This document shows, one piece after another, positions 12,801 to 23,657 of a stretch of 64,000 nt of DNA (positions are counted from its first letter, which is position 1; the number at the start of each line of letters is the position of its first letter). The position numbers and the translations under genes are program-made. This DNA comes from Tomocerus qinae (lineage: Eukaryota > Arthropoda > Collembola > Entomobryomorpha > Tomoceridae). The notes under the pieces were generated by a model. It did no database searches. It had not been told where the DNA came from and saw only the letters and a list, made by a program, of their open reading frames with translations. The stretch lies in the NCBI GenBank assembly GCA_020055645.1, contig CM034546.1, forward strand, positions 99,572,001-99,636,000, read 5' to 3'.

Positions 12801-14370
12801 TACAGATAAGATAAAATTCTAATTTTTAATAGCTTGAACTACGGGCGATTTAATATGCACTGCTTTTAATAATGGTAAAAATTTGAATATTTTATTATCT
12901 TTTCCAGTCGTATCTGTGAATAAATACTAGTAGGTCATATAAACCTGAGTATATTAGTAATTGGTATATATTAGATGAAACAAACTTTGAGGAAGCAGAA
13001 TTAGGGGAGATGGAGGATAGATATAAATGAGTGTTTATGGCTCTAATTAAAGGGATAATAAATATCTGTCAAACATGCACCTCGTTTTGTAGCATTTGTC
13101 TATCTAAATTGAGGATTATTAGTAGAGTTACAGTCATTAGTAGTGTAAACATGCTTTGAATGTTTCCCCAAGAACCGCAAATTGAGAAGTGGATTAGCGT
13201 GAATGATATGATTACTCTGCGTGAAATTGAACACGCCATTTGATGGAAGAACGGAGTGATCATTTGATTACTCTCGCTGTCTCTATTTGATATGACGTCT
13301 TTGCCAGAATGTAGGATAGCATGCCAAGCCAATGCTAATGAGAGTATTGATTAGTTTTATTGAGTGGAGAGACTCTGCTGACACAATTTATTACTCCTAT
13401 GTTTCGTAGAAACTATAATTCACTACCATAATTCAATTTCTGCTATGTAAACACACTCGGTAATATCCATTGATGCATTGTGTGTGTTGGTTGCTGTTCC
13501 ATCAAACTCGTGTCAATCATAATCACAATACGAAATTTATGAGCATTCATAAACAGACGATGCTAAGTAGTACTGCTTACAATTATTATTATTGTACTGC
13601 GTATTTCATAGGTATAAATATTTTGAACAATATACTCTCTGCGATTGTAATATTAATTTTTATATTCTGCATGCCCCACTTTGAGTTTAGATCGTCATGA
13701 AATGTTTATGAATAAATTTGAATAGTTAACATCCTAGAGTTTATGCGCTCCTCCGTACACTCCACATTCCTAACTTGATGAAATGTAATTTAATATACCA
13801 AGCCAATGACATAAGGCAAGTTTGCATGTATTTAGTTCAGATATAGGTACATATAATACTATGCTGACCGTTTTTGTTAGTACTACACTATATAATAGTC
13901 TGTCTGAGTTGTCATTTGAGTTTAGGTCACAGTCGACTATTTTTAATCTATTTAAAACATGATAGCTTATTCTGTAGACAGGAAGAAGAAGGATTTCAAT
14001 GCTTCCGATGCACTATCGTAAGCTTTGAAGCTTTAATTCTCGGGATTTAGATTAAATATAATTTTTACAGTTCCGTTCGTGTAGGTATACTAAAGTAAAT
14101 CATATACTATAGCGAATTGGATAGTAATTGGCAGCAACAGATATTTCAAGGGCAGTTTGCGGTTTATATTCGTGTACATACGTAACTCTACATAACATTA
14201 TGCAATTTACCTGCATGGTTTGTGTGTACTAATGTTGATAATCAAATCACGTATTTATTACACATTATTTAGTGCATAAAGTTATACCAGTATAGTTAGT
14301 GCCTGTAGAACAAATAAATGTAATCTTGAACTTTAGGAATATTCTGCAAGTTTTAAAAATCAAAAGCACA
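9890..14370. other. 4.5-kb intergenic region, no gene seen
   Basis: AT-rich throughout. The open frames are short, lack splice partners and have no recognisable protein motif. A slightly more GC-rich patch near 11570-11790 has an open minus-strand frame that I could not support as coding. Confidence 0.45.
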
Positions 14371-14817
14371 ATGTCGACCCAGTCGGTCGTCCTTCTACAG
14401 TAAGAAATTGTATTTTTTTTATTTATTGTTGATTTTGCTGTTTTTGTAAGATATTTTTGAATATGATTTTCATATAGATTGAGCTACGATTACGAAGAAC
14501 GTCTTCTAGGAACGATTCCTTGTCTTCCTCTTATTTCGTCAAATATTTCTATCAATGGTCTCAGTTTGGAGATGAGGGAAGCGATGAAAGCCAAATTTTC
14601 TAAGCAGCTGAAGCACGAAGTTCGTGAAGAGTGCTTGTCCTGCATACAAGGTGACAACGGAAATCAAATTCTCAACGTAAACGAAACTCTTAAAACAGCA
14701 ACGAAATTTTTAACTTTCTTAGCTGTCATCGGATATAAAATTTCCTGCTGTAGTGTCGACAACTCCGCATTCAGTGGCTATGCCACGAAAACCTATCTTT
14801 GGACATTACAAAAGTGA
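14371..14817 (+). CDS. Small uncharacterised protein, copy 3 of the three-gene family
   Basis: Exon 1 is 14371-14399 (ATG, nine codons plus two bases, donor GTAAGA); exon 2 is 14478-14817 after acceptor TTCATATAG. The intron is phase 2, as in copies 1 and 2, which argues for descent from one two-exon ancestor. The protein is about 122 aa, starting MSTQSVVLLQ. It keeps the family core ISINGLS and the C-terminal pattern IGYKI followed by a Ser-rich turn and LWTL. It has several Cys (an ECLSC pair mid-protein, a CC pair near the end) absent from copy 1. Function unknown; weak GFRP-like C-terminal shape as noted for copy 1. Confidence 0.75.
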
Positions 14818-15059
14818 CCTATCTATTATTCATCGGTCAAAGTCTTACTGTGATAGAAATATACGATATAAGAATCATAATCATGAACATGTTTTAAAGG
14901 GAACCTTGCAATAAAAATTTGGGCAAGAAACTAATCATTTCTTGTTCAGTAAATAAAAAAATATATATATCAATATTGAAGAATCTTTACCTGTTTTACC
15001 TTCACAATGTTCATGAATTCTAACGAATTTTTAGTTATCAGCGTACACTAAACAAATTT

Positions 15060-15147
15060 ATGTTTTCAATAATGTACCCCAAAGCATACTTTCATGTGTT
15101 AAATTTAGTACATGGAGGTATGCGTTGGGGTACTTTATTGAAAACAT
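15060..15147. ncRNA. Near-perfect 38-bp hairpin, possible pre-microRNA or tiny MITE
   Basis: The arm 15060-15097 pairs with 15110-15147 across a 12-nt loop (15098-15109). Of 38 positions, 34 are Watson-Crick, two are G-U wobbles and two are mismatches (U-U at arm position 14, A-G at position 24). Length (88 nt) and loop are in the range of animal pre-microRNAs. No TIR-flanking target duplication was evident. The strand transcribed is unknown, since a hairpin folds in both orientations. Confidence 0.4.
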
Positions 15148-15767
15148 TAATTGAAATCCATCAATCTTCATAAGTATATTATGCACATAGATTTATAAAA
15201 TAGGCATAAGAGATTTGCATGAGATGAATAAAATGTAATGTAGTTGTTTCCGTGTTTCTAAATAATCATGAATAATACCTTATACCTTGAATGACTATAC
15301 AAAGCAGAAATCACAACCGTAGTAGTGGTTCCATTTTGTCCACATTCTACTTGCCATTTTAAATTATTAGTATTATAAGGATTATCTACTCCTACTCAAA
15401 ACGGGCTTCCTTGAAAGTATCGCCGAACCAGGCACGTATTTAGGAGGGGGTGGAGCAAGGCCTTTTTCATTGTTCGACTCAATGAATGGTGCCAATCTTA
15501 GAGTAATCAGGTAACAAAGGAGATCGCTTTATCAGGCGAGCTAATAATCATCATTGTTATAAATATTCCTGTTTCGTACAAGATTGGTATTTTGTATGCA
15601 ATGGATAGTTCCCCAAAATATCAATGTGCTAAGTAATATCTACCTATCAAATGAAAAAATAAACTCCACGAAGTTGTAGGCAGCATTAGCATTTTTTAAA
15701 AATGAAGAGCATTTGAAGACAGAAATGGAACGAATCCGACGCCATCGAATTAAGCTTAGTTCAGCTG

Positions 15768-15990
15768 TTCGTCTAAATTAATTGGTCTACGTTCGTCCAA
15801 ATTGGTCCAAGTTCGTCTAAATTGGTCTAAGTTCGTCTAAATTGGTCTAAGTGCGTCTAAATTGGTCTAAGTGCGTATAAGTTAGTCTAAATTGGTCTAA
15901 GTACGTCTAAATTGGTCTAAAAGTGCGTCTAAGTTCGTCTAAATTGGTCCAAGTTCGTCTATATTCGTCTAAGGTGTGCTAAATGTGTTT
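15768..15990. repeat. 20-bp tandem satellite built from 10-bp half-units
   Basis: About ten copies of a 20-bp unit (consensus GTTCGTCTAAATTGGTCTAA) made of two diverged 10-mers ending in GTCTAA. Copies decay at both edges and single 10-mers are inserted or lost near 15880-15970. Confidence 0.85.
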
Positions 15991-17082
15991 AAGTTGGGGT
16001 ACATTAGGCTAAAATTAAATTAATCTTTAAAATCGATGTGTTGAAGAAAGGGGGAAAAGATTTTTAGAAATCCAGAAGCCTGCTTCTGAAAATAAAGCAG
16101 TTCTTGGTTGAAATTGTTTATATAAACTATAACTAGTATCACGGTCCTTCTAGTATGTACAAATAGCTGTGTAATATGCTATATAAGAGTAATTCAGTAC
16201 ATACAGTAGGAATAATTTTGTTACAATGACAGAAATAGGTGCTTAAATTACTGTAGCCGTTTGTAGAGATGTGTGTGGTGGAAGTGTAAAGAATGGTTGA
16301 TGGAAATGAGAAGAGAGTGTAGGGAAGAAGACTGGTGTCTGTCGTCGGTTGCATTGCTTGCATGGTGCAGCAAGTTGCATTGCAAGAGTCAATGTGTTTG
16401 ACTGGATGGGGAGTTTTGCCCCAGCATTAGTCGTCAAATTCCACTTGCATATCATTCGGATGTTGTACTTTTTCCACAGCTCCCTACGTGCCCATAGACC
16501 ATTTTACATAGAACAATTTGTTGTGCTCACCTCCTCCACCAACTACACTCTCAGTCTTCTATGCAGCTACGTTTGTGTTTTGCACAAGAATGCTTGTCGA
16601 CTATGTGCAACTTGCAACTGCTCTTCACATGCATATTTATTGCATCCTTCACACTCTTACACTCAATAACTATTCAAATCTCATTCTGCTGGACAGTTTG
16701 CCTTTATCTTACTTTTACTATCACTACTAGTATTTACTTAAGACTCTTCACATTCGTGAATTACTTATATGTAAATAAATGTCCAACAAAAGTAACTCAA
16801 ATTCATTTTATTTCCACGTAAATGCTTTAACAATATTTTAATGCCTAAAACTGGAAGTTATGATCTAAAATCTACATAATAATTTTATCAAAAGTGTAGC
16901 CTTCTACAGAGCTTGGTGCAACTGTAGCAAAATGAAAACAGCAAAAAATTATTTTCTTTGCAAATAACCATGTAATCACAATTGAAATGCAAACTTTCAT
17001 CTATGTTGTCTTTTTTAAGGGTAATCGACATGAATTCCACTAGATTGGTAAATGTAGCAGTAGTTAAGGCTTGTAGGAATGA
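15991..17082. other. Intergenic, no gene seen
   Basis: Spacer between the satellite and the 3' end of the serine protease gene. A CT-rich patch at 16250-16700 has overlapping open frames on both strands; none has a recognisable protein, so I treat them as chance. Confidence 0.4.
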
Positions 17083-20000
17083 CTATTCAGCGATATTAAC
17101 TGCGATCCAGTCAAGATGAGAAGTGATCCTCGTGTAAACAGAAGGAACTCCAGGAAGAGCACATCCTTTCAATGCTCCAAAACTAGTCAGTCCTATCAGT
17201 CGCCACTTATCTTCTTCGAAAGTCACTAATGGACCTCCACTATCACCCTGCAAAGACATAGTTTCTCATTTACATACGAATTTTAATTACAATGACATTT
17301 TATACAAAACAAAATTGGTAGTATTTACATTGCAAGGGCCCGTATCTCCTCCATACACGCAGACATTACTATTTTCTATGAGACTCGCACCACCTTCTGC
17401 TAGAGCATTCCAGGCAGATCGACATACATCGTTACTGATCACTTTTACAGATGCTTGACGTAAAACTGGAGATATTACAGAATCTTCCGTTCGACCCCAT
17501 CCCGTGGTAATACTGTCTCGTTCATCATAATCCTCCTCTGAATGATTAAGATAATTTTAAATTGAATTTATAAAACGATGAAATCGATGTTCACTTTATA
17601 TTTATGTGAATGGGAAAACTTACCAGGATCTTTTTGATTGGGAAGACAAACCGGTCGTACATTTTTGCCAAGTCGCAATTTTCCAGCAAGCTTAATCAAA
17701 GCAATATCACTATGAGTTTGTTCATACTGTGCGTTAGGTATTATTCTTGAAACTCTAACGACTACGTTTTTGGTCTCTTTAGAAGATCTTAGATCATGAT
17801 CTCCTACATCAACAGTCATCAGGGACACAAGAGGCAACCGAAGATTTCTGAAAACCATTGGAAGAACAAATAAAACCTGAATAAGACAAACTACGACTTT
17901 CTCAGGAAAATACAATTGTCACAATTTGAAATCGAACTTACAAATTAACACAGTGCCCAGCAGTGACTATGTACCTGTTTGAATTGTAATAAATTTAATA
18001 TTGTACTTAATTGTAATTTTATAAAGATGTATTAATGTACTAAAAAAATTTATTTCATACTCTTCATTAATTATTGAACCACCACAAATGGGTCTCCCGT
18101 TAATCATTAGCAATACTTGCCATGGCCATTCGTTCACACCAGTCTCATTACCCCGATAAATTCTAACCTGTTCCTCTTGGTCAATTGCTGATTCCAGAAT
18201 TCTGGTGGGAACTGAAAAAACAAAGATGATTTTTTCATCAAGATGTCAAAATATGTACAGTATTCAAAAAAACTTACGGGAGGATTTTAATGAGATCTCC
18301 GAAAAAGTTTTTCTCCTTGAAGATTTCAAAAGTCTTCGCATAGGAACAATTTTTTCCATTTCAGGTGATAGTACTCCAATTGGCCTATGAGAATTCTTCA
18401 CTCCACAGATATCGCTGTTATAGTCTATTCCAATTAAATGCAAAATCATTCAAAATGTCATCAAAGAATCACATTCAGAAAAATGCAGTGTAACTTACCT
18501 TGAAGAGATGAGATCTTTTTGCACTCGATTTGCCTGACCCGTATATTCCACAAATAAGCAGAACTTTGGGCTGTGACAACGATTCGAACAGGTTGGTCTG
18601 ATGCAGTACGAACGGTATCTAGGAAAAATAAACAAGAAAAATAACGCTGTGCAATAACGTAACTTGGAAAGTTTCAAATTGTTTTCACCGACGTTTTTAT
18701 GTATAGACTTACATTGGTATCCTTGAAGCAGACCACATTGCGGGGCTGTTGGGCCATCGGCACTGTTAACAATTTGGACCGAGTCTACGGAGCAACTCTC
18801 CCCACTTCTACCCGCAAGTAGAGCTTCCAAAAATTCAACCCTGCAATAATGTTATGTTCACTCAAAATATTCTCACTAGTTCAAGGAGTTAAACTGATTT
18901 GGTTAAAAGTAATGCTTCCCTAAAGTAAGTCTTAGCTAAAGTGGTTTTGAAGATGTTACAAATTAAATCTACAGCTAATGTCAACTTGCCTCACATTCTT
19001 AATCAGTTAATCCTCAAATAAAGATTAGTTACACTTAACAGCCTTCATAAGCGACAGAAAATTTTAAGATATAAACTAGAACCATAAAAGTCCAACCGTC
19101 AATTTTTAAAATATTATTCCTGGAATAAATACCTTAGACCACAATATCCTTCTGCCGGTTCGACGACATATTGGTAGACTTTTTGTACAGTATCCAAACT
19201 AGGATACGAAGGATTTGAGAAATAACTGTCGACTTCTGTAGTTGTTATGCTGCAATTTTCATCAATTTGGACAACATCGGCCGGAGGCCCTATTATAGCT
19301 GCAGGAGGCAATAAGGGTGGAGGAGGAGCCTCCTCCTGTGAGCATGGGGCAACTGTCGTTGGAACATTTGCTACCTGTGGAGGCCAAGCAGGAAATGCCG
19401 GCGCCGTCGGGAAAGTATAGTTGGGCATGGATGGAGCCGTGAAGTTGGGGGCAGGAGGCATAGTAGGGGCAGAGATGTTAGGCATCGTATAGTTAGGGTT
19501 CGGAGGCATTGTAGGAGCGGTATAGTTAGGGGCAGTAGGCATTGTAGGGGCTGCAGGCATTGTGAAGTTAGGCATTGTATAATTAGGGTTCGGAGGCATT
19601 GTAGGAGCTGTAAAGTTAGGCATAGTATAATTAGGGGCGGGAGGCAACGCCGGAGCGGTAAAATTAGGGTTTGGAGGTAAAGTAGGAGCGGTGAAGTTAG
19701 GGTTTGGAGGCATAGTCGGAGCGGTGTAGTTAGGGGCAGTAGGCATCGTAGGAGCTGCAGGCATTGTGAAGTTTGGCATAGTATAATTGGGGTTAGGGGG
19801 CATTGTGGGGGCAGTGTAATTGGGGGCACTAGGCATCGTTGGAGCTGGAGGCATAGTGGGGGCCGTGTAGTTAGGGGCAGTGGGCATTGTTGGGGCTGCA
19901 GGCATTGCAGGTGTGGTGAAGTTAGGTGCAGAAGGCATCGTAGGGGCTGGAGGCATTGTAGGAGTGGTGTAGTTAGGTGCAGAAGGCATCGTAGGGGCTG

Positions 20001-21415
20001 GAGGCATTGTAGGAGTGGTGTAGTTGGGTGCAGACGGCATCGTAGGGGCTGGAGGCATGGTAGGAGCGGTGTAGTTAGGGGTTGGAGGCAAAGTAGGGGC
20101 TGGTGGCATAGTTGGTACAGATGGTGCTGGAGGCAAAGTAGGGGCTGGAGGAAGTGTAGGTCCTTGTGTTGTAGGCTCATCCAAAACTGCCCCAGCAATC
20201 GGAGATGGTGACAATGTTGCCGTAGCAGGGTCTAAAAATTAAAACCCATCTGATTATATCTTGGGATATATACTCCAAATATATTTATTTAGCCTGGTTT
20301 GTCTTACTTAGTCCAATGCAGCACACTCCCCGATACCTGCCCGAAACGTAGCAGTATCCATAAAATTCTCCTCCTTGAACTTCACAAGAATCTTGTGAAT
20401 CCACACAGATGCCTTGCTTAGAGTCTGAGTTACAGGGATGCAAAATTGTTGTACTTAGAGTAATGTGCCCATGACCATGCCCATGTCCATGACCGTGCCC
20501 ATGACCCCGTCCTAAATTATCATTGACGGACATGACAATTTATGCGTAGTTCATCAGTCATTTTTTTTACGTAAATGAATTTAATATTACCTCGGATACT
20601 ACTGAGATACTGAGACGTTAGATCTGCAGAGGATGAAGATCCAGATGAAGATGAAGAACCAGCAGAGGATGAGTAACTTAAACCAGATGAAGCTCCTAGA
20701 GAGGATGAAGATGCTAAATCAGCTGAAGCTCCCAAAATAGATGAAGATTCTGAAGCAGCAGAAGATCCTGAGCCAGATGAATATCCTAGAGAGGATGAAT
20801 ACCCTGAAGAGGATGAAGACTGCTCAGAGGAGGATGAAGACTTAGAGGAGCTCGAAGATCCTGAACTCTGTCCAGAGACAAAATATCCTCGGTTTCCAAT
20901 GCCCCAACGATCTAAATGAAAATATTGAATGATTCATATAATCTATTAGAGGAGACAAATCAAGACCTTATTTGACAAGATCTATTTTACTTCGTGCAGT
21001 ATCCTCAGAGGGAGAAGATCCTGCACTACCAAGAATAGAAACACCCTCTGCAGATATTACAGGATAGCTTCCACCTCCATCATGCTCATGCCCCACTTTT
21101 ACTAGAAAAAGAAATGTTTCAAATAGGCAGAGATATACCAATAATTTATAAGTGTAATATGCTCACTTCTCGTTGTGCTAATTCCATCACTATTGTATGA
21201 TGACAAAGGGTCGCTACTTAATAGGTCACTCACAGTCTCACTTTCAGAAGAATAAGTACTGCAATAAACCCAAGAAAAGAAATTATTTACTGTTATAATG
21301 TGGTAAAATAAGAAAATAGTCCAGATTTTCTCATTCAGTTATTTTTATAATGTATTTCGACTACTTGCCTAGCAAATAATAAAGCTGAAAAAACTACTCT
21401 GGTAAAGAGATGCAT
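17083..21415 (-). CDS. Mosaic CUB / trypsin-fold serine protease, 14 exons, about 1016 aa
   Basis: Exons (5'->3'): 21415-21369, 21258-21167, 21101-20991, 20911-20591, 20511-20308, 20231-19133, 18840-18713, 18618-18499, 18424-18278, 18211-18061, 17974-17942, 17847-17624, 17537-17329, 17247-17083. Phases agree at every junction. Order: signal peptide (1-15); Ser-rich 84-190; His-Gly repeat about 191-205; six-Cys module about 215-255 ending GVCC; Pro/Asn/Thr repeat about 275-560; CUB about 600-707; protease from I774 after an R773 activation cleavage. Catalytic triad: H814 (TAGHC), D865 (SDIALI), S965 (GDSGGPL). The residue at chymotrypsin position 189 is Gly, so a non-trypsin specificity is likely. 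A secreted, zymogen-activated extracellular protease; the role (digestion, immunity or matrix) is not shown by sequence. Intron 1 uses a GC donor. Confidence 0.9.
19370..20130 (-). repeat. Coding tandem repeat encoding a Pro-rich, N-glycosylation-sequon linker
   Basis: Within exon 6 of the protease, imperfect units of [17 protein letters not shown] type recur. They vary as short (PNYTMP, PNFTAP) and long forms and encode about twenty N-x-T/S sequons (NYT, NFT, NIS). Confidence 0.9.
21259..21368 (-). other. GC-AG intron 1 of the serine protease
   Basis: The junction reads AG|GCAAGT at the donor, the strong consensus for GC donors, and TTGCAG at the acceptor. Splicing here joins a 15-codon signal-peptide exon to exon 2 in frame; no GT donor nearby does so. 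Confidence 0.75.
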
Positions 21416-23657
21416 TTCTACAACTTTGTGCTGTCCTCCAGCAAAATGCCCGTTGGAAATGGAGGAGAACATGATAATAGATTGCACGTAACCTTTTTAT
21501 AGACTGTGACACGAAGACAAGAAAAGATTTCATTAGAAACAGATTAACAATCTGCTAAAAACTGATCATTGTTTTCTCATTAGTTTCCGCGTGTATTGGG
21601 TGTGTAGAAGTTATCTCTAATCCAACTGTGTTTGTTTTTAACCATAGAAAACGTTGAAAACATGTTCCACGTACATAGGTATCTAATTAGTTTATAAGTT
21701 GGAGATCAAAGAATAATTAGTTCTAGTCGTTTCCGACTTTACAGTGCATGAACCCTGTACATTTCATTGCCCCCACAGTTTTAAGTTTCTGTTTCTAACC
21801 TTTTGCGAGTGGAGGTGACCTTTTAGCTCGCTAATCTAATTATGTAACTAATTACTAGATTAATAAAAGAAATCAGTTTGTAAACAAGTTCAGACGTGGG
21901 TGCTACGATTTGCATAATTAGTCTGTCAATCATTAGCCAGATCAAATCAGTTTCCAATTCCATCTCATTTTGCTAGTTTTACGTCTTCGTGCATTGTAGA
22001 GAAATGGGTGCAATGATGTAACAATCGTTTAGTTTATCCCTTCCTCAAAATATTCCATGACATTATTTACAACAGTCGTACTGAGTAAGTACAATCACTA
22101 TAAATAAAGCTGTTCTGTTATTGCGTGTATGCATGTATCTATGTATGCTTGCTTGAACGTATCGCTTAATTAGGCACGTATTCAAAGGGGGTTAAAAATT
22201 AAAGTAAGCTTACAATAACAGTAAAGATATCATTAACTAATTTCGTCCAATTCAGTCCAATTCGGTCCATATTACATTGTATGCATATTATTGGATCCAA
22301 AATTAACTGAAAATTATAGAGCATCTTCCGTTTCAGAACATAATTCATGAACATTTCTTTTATTTATTCAACTAGTTAGTCAGGGAGAATTAATTGTTGT
22401 TTTGCAACTTCAGCAGACTACATGGATCTTAAAGACACCCCTAAAAGGCAATGGTTAAAGAATGCCTTAATACAAAAGTTAATTGATATCTTAGTATTTG
22501 AAGTGGGCTGCAATTTTAAGTAATAAAATAGATTTGTATCCAGTTTGAATTAGTCTCAATGTCCCAGGAATAAGGAAATGGAAAAGCGAGAATTGGTAGG
22601 TAGATAGTAGGTGAGTCTAGCGAGTAGGAGTAAAAACAATATAAAAACACAAGCTTACAAGCTAGGCCATTAGCCATACACACGCGTCACACAAACACAC
22701 GGCCATAGAACATAAGATATCTTTTCCTACGCTTTCCTACGTGGTAGATTACAACTCGAAAAGCAGTTTTAGCAAGGATTTTTACTTTCAGAATAGTGTC
22801 AGTCATAAGAGTTGGGAATTTGTAACGTGGAAAAAGCTTCCATCCTTCTCATCCCATCAAACTAACATAGACAAATGCATAATATTGTAAATGTGTAGAA
22901 TTCACAGAAGTCAAAGTGTTAAGAGTGAGCAAGGAGGATTGTATTTGTGCTGTCTAAGCATGGAGCAGTGTAGAGATTATGCATTGGTGTATGTGTAGAG
23001 TACAGGTACTTGCACTATTGTAGATTTGTAGACAGTCTTTGCAAAGAAGACACTAAACTCTACCTCTATTTATGAACTGCTACAGACAACGGAGCTTTTG
23101 TCTTGTTGATGACTAAAGGAATAACTATTCTATTGAGATTTCTTTTTCTATACTAACTTGCTTAAATTAAGTTACTTTATCAAATAAACAAATTCTTTGT
23201 TCAAGGAGCAACAAAGACCCATTATAATCAGCATAGCTTATCAATAAACAACAACTCACTTTCTTTATCGTTGTAACATTGAAACCTATAGCTAAGCACT
23301 AAATAGACATTATCTTTTGTTTTGAATTGATGAGACAATTTAATCCTCAAAATTAAATCGAAACAAACAATTCCACTGCCAAGCATTTTGTTTTCCGGTC
23401 AGAGATATTGTATTCGAATGAGGAATGACCATGGGCTAGGTATACTATCTGTAGTACCGATTGGTTTGGTACTTAACAGAGCACAAACACTTTAAAGTCT
23501 TTTAAGCGATAATCCAGGTTGGCTATGAAATATGATAAGATATGAATGTTAATAAGTGGACTCTTCATCATAAAGAGTTTACAAAAATTCGGAATCTTTT
23601 CATTCTCCCCCAGGATTCAGTTTCATGAAACTCTATAACTAAATAGTACTAGTTATT
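21416..23657. other. Divergent intergenic region between protease and GH1 genes
   Basis: Holds the promoters of the minus-strand protease and the plus-strand beta-glucosidase. No coding signal; a short run near 22240-22270 (TCCAATTCAGTCCAATTCGG) is a low-copy repeat like sequences at 50130-50450. Confidence 0.45.

Noticed and set aside
13069-13332. Hydrophobic minus-strand frame resembling a receptor fragment
   Set aside because: Only one isolated hydrophobic stretch, without the exon series or motifs of a chemoreceptor.
16139-16821. Overlapping open frames on both strands in a CT-rich patch
   Set aside because: No splice context, no homologous motif; frames follow from the skewed base composition.
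19371-20198. 275-codon Leu/Cys-rich minus-strand frame
   Set aside because: Alternate frame of the Pro-rich tandem repeat in the protease gene; periodicity comes from the repeat.
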